Source: Actinomyces mediterranea (lineage in GTDB: Bacteria > Actinomycetota > Actinomycetes > Actinomycetales > Actinomycetaceae). From it: a DNA stretch of 64,000 nucleotides. The notes beneath the pieces are model-generated. The model saw only the letters and a program-made list of their open reading frames with translations. It did no database searches and was not told the DNA's origin. The position numbers and the translations under genes are program-made. The stretch covers positions 62,001 through 126,000 of the forward strand of contig NZ_FTPB01000002.1 of assembly GCF_900155595.1 (NCBI RefSeq). Reading direction: 5' to 3'. How positions within the stretch are numbered: position 1 is the first letter of the stretch; the number at the start of each line of letters is the position of its first letter. This document shows, one piece after another, positions 26,648 through 36,751 of this stretch.

Positions 26648-27470
26648 CCTGCTCGCTCCTTTCATTCGGGTTCGCTCGCCATCGGCGCGGGAGCGTGAGG
26701 TAGAAGGTCGTTCCCTTCGTCTGAATCGTGTCGACGAGGATCCGGCCACCATGTAGTTCGAGGACCTTTTGAGTAATCATCAATCCGAGCCCGGTGCCCG
26801 GTCGCAGCGAGCCGCCCGTCGCGAAGGGGATGAAGAGCCTGTCGCGCTCCTCCCGGGTCATCCCTGTCCCGTCGTCGCTCACACAGATCGTGACATCCTC
26901 ATCGGAGTCGGCGACCGCGACGAGGATCGATGCCCCGTCACCGGCATGGCGCGCCGCATTATTGACGACATTGGCGATGGCCTGCCCCAAGAGTCTCGGA
27001 TCGGCGTACATGTGGATGGGGGCACCATGATTGTCGAGTGTGATCGGGCAGGAGTGGAAGCGCCTCATCTGGACGACGTTCCTGCGGACAAGTTCACGGA
27101 TCTCGACCCTGTCGAGCCTGAGTTTGAACAGTTCCGACTCCAGTCGGATCTCCGCCAAGAGGTCGTCCGCCATCTCGATGACCTGATTGGAGTTCTCCGC
27201 GATGGTCTTGGCGAATTTGCGTTGGACGGGATTGAGGGGGCCCGCGCTCTCGTCGAGGAGCAATTCGGCCGCGCCTCGCACGACGGTCAGGGGCGTGCGC
27301 AGTTCGTGGAAGAGGACGCCCGGACGCTTGATCCTCTCCTCGTGGAGTTCGCGCACGCGCTGAAGTTCGGATCTCGTGCGCTGCAGCGCCCTCCAGGTGG
27401 TAACAGCGAGGGCGGCGCCGAGGAGCGCCACCGCAAAGGCGCCCGCTGCGAACCACCAGCCCACCATCAT
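26637..27470 (-). CDS. Sensor histidine kinase
   Basis: A 277-residue membrane kinase. One N-terminal membrane helix (WWFAAGAFAVALLGAALAV), no large sensing loop, then HisKA with the phosphorylated His in FHELRTPLTVVRG and a HATPase domain: AIANVVNNAARHA (N box), CVSDDGTGMTREER (G1), GTGLGLMITQKVLELHGG (G2). The near absence of an extracytoplasmic domain suggests an intramembrane sensor that reads a partner protein or the membrane. Co-transcribed with the downstream regulator and possibly sensing through the ABC importer. Confidence 0.92.
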   Translation of the reverse strand: MMVGWWFAAGAFAVALLGAALAVTTWRALQRTRSELQRVRELHEERIKRPGVLFHELRTPLTVVRGAAELLLDESAGPLNPVQRKFAKTIAENSNQVIEMADDLLAEIRLESELFKLRLDRVEIRELVRRNVVQMRRFHSCPITLDNHGAPIHMYADPRLLGQAIANVVNNAARHAGDGASILVAVADSDEDVTICVSDDGTGMTREERDRLFIPFATGGSLRPGTGLGLMITQKVLELHGGRILVDTIQTKGTTFYLTLPRRWRANPNERSEQDEQ

Positions 27471-27581
27471 CGCCTTCCGCCGATAGGATTCTGTGGATCA
27501 CACTAGCGCAGGCGCGCTCTTCGCAGCCGCCCTGACGCATCGGCTCGACCCGCAGTCGGGGCATGCAGACGCATCCGCGTG

Positions 27582-27613
27582 GAGCCGGGCGGCCCCTGAG
27601 GGCCGCCCGGCTC
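27582..27613 (-). terminator. Hairpin terminator of gdhA
   Basis: A perfect 14-bp stem (GAGCCGGGCGGCCC and its complement) with a CTGA loop lies 22 bp downstream of the gdhA stop codon. No U-run follows. Confidence 0.75.
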
Positions 27614-27634
27614 ACCCCGCGTCGAGGTCTCGGA

Positions 27635-29083
<1,449 letters not shown>

Positions 29084-29119
29084 CTGATTTTGACTTACCC
29101 TTTACGCACTCTTGACTCT

Positions 29120-29599
29120 TTATGAGCGTGCGCCTACCTGCGAGATCGATTCGCGCACCAGAGTCGGAGCCGCGAGATCAGCCGCAATGACGGGAATGAA
29201 AGGGAAGACGGCGCGGGCGCTCACCTCGACGCGGACCCACTGGCCCCCCACGGACACCGACTCCAATTCCGCCCCGCGCCCGACCCGGCACGTCGAAGTG
29301 CGCAGGGATTCCAGCACGCGCGGCGCCTCATACTCCGCCTGCACCTGCGATGTCCCCTGTGAATCCCCTCCGGTAGCGTACAGCGACGGCCCGGAGACGA
29401 GACCCGCAACGCCCGATGCCACGCGATCCGCGCAGGACACGAGCCTGCGGTCCTCAATCGCCACCGCCGTCAGCGCTGAGGACACGAGGACGAATACGGT
29501 GACGAGCATGAGGCACGCCGCCATGAGGACGCCGATCCGTCCCTCCTCACACCGCAGATCGGCCTCGTCGCGAGGCGGGGCGTACCTGTTGTTACTCAT
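29120..29599 (-). CDS. TadG/Rv3654c-like pilus-associated secretion protein
   Basis: A 159-residue protein with a charged N-terminus (DEADLRCEEGRIG), one hydrophobic helix (VLMAACLMLVTVFVLVSSAL) and an extracytoplasmic domain with two Cys (SCADRVAS, TSTCRVGR) that could form a disulfide. The Glu/Arg-Gly-Arg-Ile motif before the helix resembles the tail-end minor pseudopilin of actinobacterial Tad loci. It is the last gene of the operon and overlaps the TadE gene by 8 bp. Confidence 0.8.
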   Translation of the reverse strand: MSNNRYAPPRDEADLRCEEGRIGVLMAACLMLVTVFVLVSSALTAVAIEDRRLVSCADRVASGVAGLVSGPSLYATGGDSQGTSQVQAEYEAPRVLESLRTSTCRVGRGAELESVSVGGQWVRVEVSARAVFPFIPVIAADLAAPTLVRESISQVGARS

Positions 29600-30020
29600 T
29601 GAGGTTCACCTGTTCGACTCGCGACATCGACGCCGCCGACACCGGGAAGGCCGCACGATCGGAGAACCAGCGCGGGATGAGCGGCAGAGGGATTGACGTA
29701 GACACCGTCACCCTGACATCGCGGTCCAGTCCTTCACACACCTGGCAGTCGGTGTGGATCGACGGCGACCCGTGCACGTGGAAGTCGGAGAATGCGCACT
29801 CCACCTGCGCCGCGGCCGTCTGCGAGGCCCCTGGGTCCTCCGCTAACACGCGCGCCGCCTCGCGCGCCCCCGCTTCGACGGCGAAGAGCCCCGCCTGGAT
29901 CTGGGCGAGGGCGACGACGAGGTAGACGATGGGGATCACGAGGACCGCGACGAGTCCAATGAACTCCACCGTCGCCTCGCCCCGGTCATCGCTCCACCGG
30001 TTGCTCCTGCACTCCATCAT
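29592..30020 (-). CDS. TadE family pseudopilin-like protein
   Basis: A 142-residue protein with the TadE signature: short basic N-terminus, DDRGEATVEFIGLVAVLVIP (Gly-Glu-Ala-Thr-Val-Glu, the prepilin-like junction) and one membrane helix, followed by GAREAARVLAEDPG and an exported domain with three Cys, two of them in a CQVC pair. The ATG overlaps the stop of the preceding gene (ATGATG/TGA). It probably forms part of the pilus assembly complex with TadG. Confidence 0.88.
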   Translation of the reverse strand: MMECRSNRWSDDRGEATVEFIGLVAVLVIPIVYLVVALAQIQAGLFAVEAGAREAARVLAEDPGASQTAAAQVECAFSDFHVHGSPSIHTDCQVCEGLDRDVRVTVSTSIPLPLIPRWFSDRAAFPVSAASMSRVEQVNLNE

Positions 30021-30469
30021 GATTCCGCCTCGACGACAGCGCTGCCGGTAACGGTCAGCCACGTGGGCCCCCAGGATGCGAGGACTGGCAGATCGGTCGT
30101 TACCGTCACGACGAGGACCTCTCGCCCCGAAATTTGCGTGCGGCCGGTCTCAATCGTGCGCTCACGAGCCGACCCCCATATGGAGTCCAGCATCGACTCC
30201 GTCCGCTCGATCGCGGATGCATCACTGCCCGCAAGCATCGCTCCGCGGCGCGCTCCCTCACTCGCAGCGGCAATCGTCATATTGCGGATGTGGAGGGCGA
30301 AACCGAGTTGCAAGACTGCGAGGACGACGATGAGGACCATCGCCTGGACGAGGACGTAGGACACGACCTCCGCCCCCTCCTCCCCCGCCGTTGCCGACCG
30401 GTACGTAGAGTCGGCGCGTCCGACCTGCGTGTGGGGCGTTCGCGCATCCGTCCCGGTGCTCATGGACAC
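30017..30469 (-). CDS. TadE-like pseudopilin
   Basis: A 150-residue TadE-like protein: GEEGAEVVSYVLVQAMVLIV is the Glu-containing prepilin-like segment and NMTIAAASEGARRGAMLAGS follows the membrane helix. The exported part ends with a beta-rich domain. It starts with GTG directly abutting the stop of the small pilin gene; an ATG two codons later is equally likely. Second of three pseudopilin-type genes in the cluster. Confidence 0.85.
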   Translation of the reverse strand: MSMSTGTDARTPHTQVGRADSTYRSATAGEEGAEVVSYVLVQAMVLIVVLAVLQLGFALHIRNMTIAAASEGARRGAMLAGSDASAIERTESMLDSIWGSARERTIETGRTQISGREVLVVTVTTDLPVLASWGPTWLTVTGSAVVEAES

Positions 30470-30688
30470 TCAGATCCCCGACAGGGAGTCGATCGCCCGA
30501 TTGAAGACCTCGACGAGGCGTTGAGAGGCGACGCCCCAGATGAGGACGACGAGGGCCGCCGTCATCAGGGTGATGAGCACCCATCCGGGGACATCGCCGC
30601 GTTCGGAGTTGTCGTGCGGGGCGATGAAGGAGTCGCGGATGGACAGCAGGGCGACGATCGCGAATCGTGTGAGGGAATCCATGGTCAT
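30470..30688 (-). CDS. Flp-like small pilin
   Basis: A 72-residue protein with a soluble N-terminus and one membrane helix: DNSERGDVPGWVLITLMTAA followed by LVVLIWGVASQRLVEVFNRA. The position between tadC and the TadE genes and the GDVPGW motif identify it as the Flp-like structural pilin of actinobacterial Tad loci (Rv3656c/DUF4244 relatives). It lacks the G/E-rich TadV cleavage sequence of classic Flp pilins, so processing is unclear. Confidence 0.75.
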   Translation of the reverse strand: MTMDSLTRFAIVALLSIRDSFIAPHDNSERGDVPGWVLITLMTAALVVLIWGVASQRLVEVFNRAIDSLSGI

Positions 30689-30738
30689 GTCCTTATCAGT
30701 GGGGGCTGGTAATCGAGGTCGGCATCGGGCACCCGCGG

Positions 30739-31629
30739 TTACGGGGCGATATCGAGGGCCATGAGGCCGGGATAGAGGGCGAAGAGCACCGTGACGGGCA
30801 GGATGAGGAAAACGACGGGCACGAGCATGGCGATCTCTCTCTTGCCGCCCTCCTCCATGAGGCGTTGGCGCGACGCCTCGCGGATATCGCGCGCTTGATC
30901 GTGGAGCACCCTGGCGAGGGGGGCGCCCCTCTCGATCGCAGTGATGAGGGTCTGACAGAGTCGGTCGAGTGACGGAGAGTCATTGCGATCCGCCAAGTCG
31001 GCGAGCGCCTTCGTCGACGAGGCACCCAGGCGGATCTCGGACACGGTCTTGGCGACTTCCCCGTTCAGATCCGTCGACGAGATCTGTGCGACGCGTTCGA
31101 GGGCCGCCGGAATGGACTCGCCTGCACCCACGGCGAGCGCGAGGAGTTCCGACATGTCAGGCACTTCCATGTCGATGCGGCGCTGGCGCGTGCCAGATCG
31201 GTGGGTCAAGAGCCTGTCCCACGCGCCGAGACCGCCGATGAACCCGATAATGGAAATGAGCAGGAGCACGAACACGCCCTGCACTCCCCTACCCACCGCG
31301 AGCGGCGCGCCGATGAGAAGGGCGATCGCGGTGAGCCCGATTCCGGTGGCGACTTGGTGGAGGCGGAACGCCGCCATATCAGTCTCCGCACCGAGAAGGA
31401 TGAGCCTGCGCTCCACCGACGAGGTCGTCGACCCGATGGACTCGAGTGCTCGGAGCATCCACCCACTGTCTCGAGCCGCCCGCGATGAGGGGGCGGCGAC
31501 GCGCCCTGCTGCGACTCGCTGCGCGAAGGTGGGACGGCGCAAGCGCCAAGCGGCATGAACCATGAGCAGTCCCCCGGCGCCGAGGCACCCGGTGACGGCG
31601 GCGGAGGCGAGGAACGCGTCGACGCTCAT
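30739..31629 (-). CDS. tadC: Tad secretion membrane protein TadC
   Basis: A 296-residue inner-membrane protein of the type II secretion F family: helices near the N-terminus and centre, then the cytoplasmic GspF-like domain (DMEVPDMSELLALAVGAGES, then LADLADRNDSPSLDRLCQTL) and two C-terminal helices. The start overlaps tadB (ATGA). The longer frame upstream runs inside tadB and was rejected. Confidence 0.9.
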   Translation of the reverse strand: MSVDAFLASAAVTGCLGAGGLLMVHAAWRLRRPTFAQRVAAGRVAAPSSRAARDSGWMLRALESIGSTTSSVERRLILLGAETDMAAFRLHQVATGIGLTAIALLIGAPLAVGRGVQGVFVLLLISIIGFIGGLGAWDRLLTHRSGTRQRRIDMEVPDMSELLALAVGAGESIPAALERVAQISSTDLNGEVAKTVSEIRLGASSTKALADLADRNDSPSLDRLCQTLITAIERGAPLARVLHDQARDIREASRQRLMEEGGKREIAMLVPVVFLILPVTVLFALYPGLMALDIAP

Positions 31630-32486
31630 CGCATCGTCCTCGGATCGGTACTGAGCCGCCCCAGATACTGCATGAGGAGGTAGGCGATGATGCAGGCGGC
31701 GGCCCCGCAGATGAGGACCGTCACGCCTTCTGCGCTGTTCCACACATTCGCGGCCTGCGGCTGGGCGGAGATCATGACGAGGACGATCCACGGCGCGATG
31801 ACGGCGAGGCGCGCGGCGTTCACCGTCCACGACTGGCGGGCCTCCAATTCGCCGCGGACTCGCGCGTCCTCGCGGAGCAGCGACCCGAGGTCGCGCAGGA
31901 GGATCGACAGATCCGCTCCGCCCACGTCGCGGGCGAGCCTGAGCGCCTCGATGATCCTGTCAGCGATCGGGTCGGCGAGTCGATCCTTGAGGCGATCGAG
32001 TGCGACGTCGAAGCGGCCCTGCGCCTGGTAGTCGGCAGTGAAAGCCCTGAAGGCCGGTCGCAGCGGCTCGGGGCCCTCCTCGCCCACGTCGGACAGGAGC
32101 TCGGGAAGGCCGGCGCCCGCGCGCACACCGGACACGAGGGAGTCGATGACCTCCGGCCATGCACCGCGGGACTCTTTGACGCGGGTGCGCGCCTGGGAGG
32201 CGACGAACAGATTCGGCAGCGGCAGGACGATCAACGCGATCATCGCGGACACGACGAGGACGGATGTGAAGACGAAGACTACGATGAAGGTGGCGAATGC
32301 TGCACCGACTGAGATGCCGACGAGGCGCCCGACGGTCAATCCCGACAGCTGGGAGCGCGTCACGAGGTCGCGCCACGTGAGCAGCCACCGCGGAGTGCGC
32401 ATCCCCAGGCGGGGCACACCGATAATGGGGGATGCAACGAGGAGGACACCGACTCCGAAGAGGAGCCCGACGAATACGGGAGCCAT
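31626..32486 (-). CDS. tadB: Tad secretion membrane protein TadB
   Basis: A 286-residue inner-membrane protein with N-terminal helices (VFVGLLFGVGVLLVASPIIG), a middle pair (FIVVFVFTSVLVVSAMIAL) and the GspF-like cytoplasmic domain EVIDSLVSGVRAGAGLPELL. Residues LRLARDVGGADLSILLRDLG and the Leu/Arg-rich helix after it fit the F-domain. The ATG overlaps tadA's stop codon (ATGA) and the last bases overlap tadC. Confidence 0.9.
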   Translation of the reverse strand: MAPVFVGLLFGVGVLLVASPIIGVPRLGMRTPRWLLTWRDLVTRSQLSGLTVGRLVGISVGAAFATFIVVFVFTSVLVVSAMIALIVLPLPNLFVASQARTRVKESRGAWPEVIDSLVSGVRAGAGLPELLSDVGEEGPEPLRPAFRAFTADYQAQGRFDVALDRLKDRLADPIADRIIEALRLARDVGGADLSILLRDLGSLLREDARVRGELEARQSWTVNAARLAVIAPWIVLVMISAQPQAANVWNSAEGVTVLICGAAACIIAYLLMQYLGRLSTDPRTMR

Positions 32487-33712
32487 CACGTGCCCCCTGC
32501 GAGCAGGCCCGCCAAATCGAAGTCGGCGATTGCGAAGCGTTCGTGGAGTTCCATTCCGCCTGCTCCGCGCACCAGCCTGTTCCCATCCATGGTCCACAGC
32601 TCCGACACTTCGATGTGCTGACCCTCCACTCGCCCGGGCAGGGATACGACCTCCGTGAGGCGCCTGCGCCCCGCCCCATCGCGCTCAACGTGGCAGACGA
32701 TGTCGACACTGGAGGCGAGAGTGGGGACTACGAATGCAGTGGTGACGTTCTCTCCCGCCAGCAGCGGCAGCATGGTGAGCTTCGCCAGCGCCTCCCTCGC
32801 GGAATTCGCGTGGACCGTCGCCATGCCGGGGACGCCCGCGTTGAGGGCGAGAAGGAGGTCGAGGGCTTCGGCACCGCGCACCTCTCCGACGATGATGCAT
32901 TCGGGGCGCATGCGCAGCGTCTCACGGACGAGGTCGCGCAAGGTGACCTCTCCGCGGCCCTCGATGTTGCCGGGCCTGGTCTGCAGGGCGACGCCGTCAC
33001 GATTCGTCAGCCCCAATTCGAAGACCTCTTCGCAGGAAATGACACGGCGAGACCTGGGGATCTCTCCGGCGAGGGCGCGCAGCAGTGTCGTCTTGCCCGC
33101 CTGGGTCGCCCCTGACACGACGATCGACAGTCCCGCTGCGATACTGGCTTTGAGGAATCGGGCGACCGTCCCCGGCACCATCCCCGACTCGACGAGGTCA
33201 TTGAGGGAACGCGCCCTGTGAATGTGCTTGCGAATATTGACCGACCAGTGCTTGCCCGCCACCGGTGGGATCACGACGTGGAGGCGCTCGCCTCCGCGCA
33301 GCATCGCATCGACGAAGGGGGAGGACAGGTCGAGGCGCCGACCCGAATACAGGAGCATCCTCTCGACGAGGTCGCGCACCTGCTGGTCGTCGAGGATCGC
33401 CGTCGTCAGCTCTGCGACGCCATTGCGGGCGACGAAGACGTTATGTGGGGAGTTGAGCCAGATCTCCTCCACATCCGGGTCGTCGAGGAACGGCTGGAGC
33501 GGTCCGAGCCCTGCCACCTCCGCCATGAGTTCCCTCGCGCGATCGTCGCGGACCTGCGGGGGCAGGGGTCCGCTGAGCGCGTCGAGCGCCTCGTCAATGA
33601 CCTCGGCAGTGAGGGAGGGCTGGGCGTAGGGGTCGATTCCGCGTGCGGAGAGGCGCTCTCGGATCCACGCGACATGCGTATCCACAGCCGCAGATGACGG
33701 GCCGGTATCCAT
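32486..33712 (-). CDS. tadA: Tad/CpaF family secretion ATPase TadA
   Basis: A 408-residue hexameric ATPase that powers pilus assembly. It has the N-terminal CpaF domain (VAGLGPLQPFLDDPDVEEIW), Walker A GATQAGKTT, the Asp box ISCEEVFELGL, Walker B-like RPECIIVGEVRGAEALDLL, and the His box GVPGMATVHANS. The ATG at 33712 has a GGAGGGG ribosome binding site; frames further upstream enter non-coding repeat sequence. It is the first visible gene of the operon; the ssd/CpaE-like gene often found before it is missing. Confidence 0.94.
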   Translation of the reverse strand: MDTGPSSAAVDTHVAWIRERLSARGIDPYAQPSLTAEVIDEALDALSGPLPPQVRDDRARELMAEVAGLGPLQPFLDDPDVEEIWLNSPHNVFVARNGVAELTTAILDDQQVRDLVERMLLYSGRRLDLSSPFVDAMLRGGERLHVVIPPVAGKHWSVNIRKHIHRARSLNDLVESGMVPGTVARFLKASIAAGLSIVVSGATQAGKTTLLRALAGEIPRSRRVISCEEVFELGLTNRDGVALQTRPGNIEGRGEVTLRDLVRETLRMRPECIIVGEVRGAEALDLLLALNAGVPGMATVHANSAREALAKLTMLPLLAGENVTTAFVVPTLASSVDIVCHVERDGAGRRRLTEVVSLPGRVEGQHIEVSELWTMDGNRLVRGAGGMELHERFAIADFDLAGLLAGGT

Positions 33713-33746
33713 GTCCACTCCCCTCCTTCCGGGCATGTCAAGCGTT

Positions 33747-33845
33747 TGACTGTCCTGCTGGAAACTATCAGTCGACTCCGACGCGCCACAAGCCCCCCCC
33801 TTCCGATCTGTGGATAACTCCCAAATTCGGGCGATGGTCGGATCG
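33747..33845 (+). repeat. Direct repeat, left copy, flanking the ABC/ECF segment
   Basis: About 99 bp upstream of tadA match 42634-42730 at roughly 80% identity by eye, with shared blocks GGAAACTATCAGTC, CGCGCCACAAG, CCTTCCGATC and ATTCGGGCGA. The rest of the 306-bp gap up to 34018 holds no convincing gene. Basis of the duplication is unknown; see findings. Confidence 0.75.
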
Positions 33846-34018
33846 ATGCATCGCCCTGGGTTCGTCAGCAAAACCGAGTTCGGCATGCACACGTCGAATA
33901 GCATCCGACAAAGGCTTCGACCTCGGCCCCGCCCGCCCCTCAACACGCCCGCCGCTGACACCGTGGTCGTCCCACGTCGGGTACGAAGAACCGGAAAATA
34001 CTCGCCCTGTCGGCCGCA

Positions 34019-35407
34019 TCAGGGGCCGTCGAGGCAATACTCACTATCACAGCATGCGGTCATGAACTCGTCGTCATGCGTGATGACCAGGATGCTTCTA
34101 TCCGCTCTTGCGGCCGCGGCGAGCTCCTGGGCGACGATTTTCATGTTCGTATCGTCCAACCCGCTTGTCGGTTCATCGAATATGAGCACTTTGCGATTCG
34201 AGAGCAGAGCGCAGGCAATGGCGAGCCGCTGGCGCTGGCCTCCCGAGAGGGCTGCGGGGTGGGCTTCCCTGAACTCGTAGAGCCCCAGTCGCTGGAGCAA
34301 CGCACGCGTGCGTCCCATGGTCTCGTCGGTCAGTTCCGCGTCCAGAAGCAGCTCGTCTGCCACCGAGTTCGTGAAGAATTGCGTGCCGGTGTCATTCGAG
34401 CAGAACCACACGGACTTGCGCCGCTGCGCGCCGTGCAGTTTCTTTCCCCCTACGAAGACGGTCCCTCCGCTAGGGCGCGAAAGCCCCGCGAGGATTGTTC
34501 CGAGAGTCGTCTTCCCTACGCCGTTACTTCCCGTGATGGCGGTCACGCAACCTGGATAGAAGCGGAGGTTGAGCCCCTTCCAAATAATCCGTTTGCTTCG
34601 CGTGCACGAGAGCTCCGCCGTATGTATCGAGGGGCTCTCGCCGCGCGGAGGGGGCAACTCGGGCTTGCATACGGGCGTTGGCGAGCGCAGGCCGCGCCGT
34701 CGGCGCTCACCCGCGCCCATCGAACGCATGGTATCGGGCGTGAACTCCTCCAGAATGCGTCCGTCCTCTAGGTATACGTAGCGATCAGCTACACCGTCGA
34801 GCCAGGCGAGGCGATGCTCGGCGATGACCTGGGTGACCCCTTCATCTTTGAAATGCCTCACGATGCGTGCGAGTCGGTGCGCGCCTTCGGCGTCAAGGTT
34901 CGCGGTGGGTTCGTCGAATATGAGAGTCTTCGGCGCCGGGGCGTAGACCGAGGCGATGGCGACCCGCTGCTTTTCGCCGCTCGAGAGCACGTCGAGCGGA
35001 TGGTCACGAACGCATTCGAGCGCCATCTCGGCGATGGAGGCATCGGTGCGGCGGCGCACTTCGTTCCGGTGCATTCCCAGGTTCTCGCAGGCGAAAGCCA
35101 CTTCGCCGGGCAACTCCGACGAGAAGAACTGGCTGGTGGGATCCTGGAATACGCTGCCCACGCGTGCGCTCACCTCCCATGAGGGGATGCTGGACACCTC
35201 TTTGCCGCCGACTGCAACGGAGCCTTCGAACCCCCCTCGGTAGAAACGGGGCGCAAGACCGTTCATCAGCCGCGTCGCCGTGGTCTTCCCGCAGCCCGAT
35301 GCGCCGCAGAGCACCACGCACTCGCCCTGAAACACATGCAGGTTGATGTCGGTGACGCCATAGCCACCGCCCTCGTAACGGAACGAAACGTGTTCGAGAC
35401 GAATCAT
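34019..35407 (-). CDS. ECF transporter ATPase, two EcfA domains in one chain
   Basis: A 462-residue protein with two tandem ABC ATPase domains. The first (about 1-225) has Walker A GASGCGKTTATRLMNG, signature LSSGEKQRVAIA and Walker B LIFDEPTANLD. The second (about 255-462) has Walker A GSNGVGKTT, signature LSGGQRQRLAIA and Walker B LIFDEPTSGLD. It therefore replaces the separate EcfA1/EcfA2 pair of most energy-coupling-factor transporters. The start ATG overlaps the stop of the ecfT gene (ATGA). The open frame continues further upstream, but that part lies inside ecfT. Confidence 0.92.
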   Translation of the reverse strand: MIRLEHVSFRYEGGGYGVTDINLHVFQGECVVLCGASGCGKTTATRLMNGLAPRFYRGGFEGSVAVGGKEVSSIPSWEVSARVGSVFQDPTSQFFSSELPGEVAFACENLGMHRNEVRRRTDASIAEMALECVRDHPLDVLSSGEKQRVAIASVYAPAPKTLIFDEPTANLDAEGAHRLARIVRHFKDEGVTQVIAEHRLAWLDGVADRYVYLEDGRILEEFTPDTMRSMGAGERRRRGLRSPTPVCKPELPPPRGESPSIHTAELSCTRSKRIIWKGLNLRFYPGCVTAITGSNGVGKTTLGTILAGLSRPSGGTVFVGGKKLHGAQRRKSVWFCSNDTGTQFFTNSVADELLLDAELTDETMGRTRALLQRLGLYEFREAHPAALSGGQRQRLAIACALLSNRKVLIFDEPTSGLDDTNMKIVAQELAAAARADRSILVITHDDEFMTACCDSEYCLDGP

Positions 35408-36114
35408 GGTTTCGCCCCCGCCACGAGAAGGAACGCGACGGTTCCCGCTATCCACACAGCGAGCCAGATCCAGTCCCTTGCCGCATACGAGCGTCCGTAA
35501 TAGCTGCTCCGGATGCCGTTTCTTTCTGCTCCGCGCGCGACGGCGGACACGGTGAGCTGGTCGGCTATCTGTAGGCATCGCAGCATAAGGGGCACGATGA
35601 CGTACTCGCCGCTCGCGGCGGGGTGGGTAATCATGCGCGCGGGAGTGGTGAGAGCCCGGTTGCGCATAGACTGCACGATGCTCGAGAGTTCGGCCGCCAT
35701 GGTGGGGAAGAAGCGGAACGCGACGAGCACCCCCAGGATGAGGGGCACGGGCGCGCGCAGCTTGGAGAGGAATGAGGAAAGATCGCCCGACGGGGTGGTG
35801 ATGAGGTCCCATCCCGTCACGATGACGGGTGACATGCTCCACAGCAGGAGGACATGGAATTCCGAGAACACGATCATGTGCAAACCGTGGAACCGGATCA
35901 GGCAGAGCACGAATGCGATCACGGCATAGGCCGCCGCAAAGGACAGGGCCAAGCGCTCCCTGCCCTGCATTGCCACGTAGAGCAGCGAGAGCAGCGTGGG
36001 GAGGCAGAGCATGACCGGGTTGTTCGTCAGCGTCGAGCATGCCAGCACGCATGAGAACGCGCAGAGCTTGACAGGGACCTTCAACGAACGGCCGTCCGAC
36101 ACTTTACAGCACAC
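35404..36114 (-). CDS. ecfT: ECF transporter transmembrane subunit EcfT
   Basis: A 236-residue membrane protein with helices in the N-terminal half and the EcfT coupling motif region ALTTPARMITHPAASGEYVI and SAVARGAERNGIRSSY (Ala-Arg-Gly box). It lies between the S component and the double ATPase and overlaps both genes. Together they give one full importer of the energy-coupling-factor type. Confidence 0.88.
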   Translation of the reverse strand: MCCKVSDGRSLKVPVKLCAFSCVLACSTLTNNPVMLCLPTLLSLLYVAMQGRERLALSFAAAYAVIAFVLCLIRFHGLHMIVFSEFHVLLLWSMSPVIVTGWDLITTPSGDLSSFLSKLRAPVPLILGVLVAFRFFPTMAAELSSIVQSMRNRALTTPARMITHPAASGEYVIVPLMLRCLQIADQLTVSAVARGAERNGIRSSYYGRSYAARDWIWLAVWIAGTVAFLLVAGAKP

Positions 36115-36703
36115 CCGCCTTCCTGAAATGCTTGTTTATAAGCCTTGTGCCGACAAGCGCTCCGAGAAACGCCAGGACCAGGGTGAGGATCACGATGAAC
36201 GCGATCCAGAACGGGGTGGTGTAGTAGTACAGGTAGGAGTCCACGTAGCTCTGCTCCATTCCCGATTGCATGGCGAAGGCGTAGTACGTATCCCAGAAGA
36301 ACAGGATGGGAAGGAAGTTGGTGCCTTGATGCAGAAGCCCGTTGACGGACCACGAGGCGATGACCTTCTTCGTGTTCTGATACGAGCCCTTCTTGATCAG
36401 GATGAACTCGCAGATGACGCCTACGAGGATGAACCACGGGGTCAGGTACCAGTTTCCTGATATCAGGTACACGAGGCCCAGCATCGTGGTGTAGATGAGC
36501 GTACAGCCGTGCTTGCCCACGCGCGTCGCCAGGAGCATATACACCACGCCGCAGACGAACGCGGTGAACGCTGTCGACAGCACCATGCTCACGAAATCGT
36601 TGGGCATGCATACGAGGTTGATCACGAACTGGATGACGATCATCAACATGGAGATGAGCAGCGTGGAGATGACGTCCTTGATCGTCCATTTGCCGTTGTC
36701 CAT
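36104..36703 (-). CDS. ECF transporter S component, MptD/Trep_Strep family
   Basis: A 199-residue membrane protein with about six helices, the substrate-binding S subunit. It resembles the MptD/Trep_Strep family (TIGR02185-type): start GKWTIKDVISTLLISMLMIV, aromatic-rich loop SGNWYLTPWFILVGVICEFI and SYLYYYTTPFWIAFIVILTL. The cognate substrate is unknown; in Streptococcus pyogenes a similar ECF set lies in the sia haem operon. It is followed by ecfT with an 11-bp overlap. Confidence 0.85.
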   Translation of the reverse strand: MDNGKWTIKDVISTLLISMLMIVIQFVINLVCMPNDFVSMVLSTAFTAFVCGVVYMLLATRVGKHGCTLIYTTMLGLVYLISGNWYLTPWFILVGVICEFILIKKGSYQNTKKVIASWSVNGLLHQGTNFLPILFFWDTYYAFAMQSGMEQSYVDSYLYYYTTPFWIAFIVILTLVLAFLGALVGTRLINKHFRKAGVL

Positions 36704-36751
36704 GTAATGCCCTTCCTCTCGGGTATGGATACTGTGTTTGAGTGCGACTGC

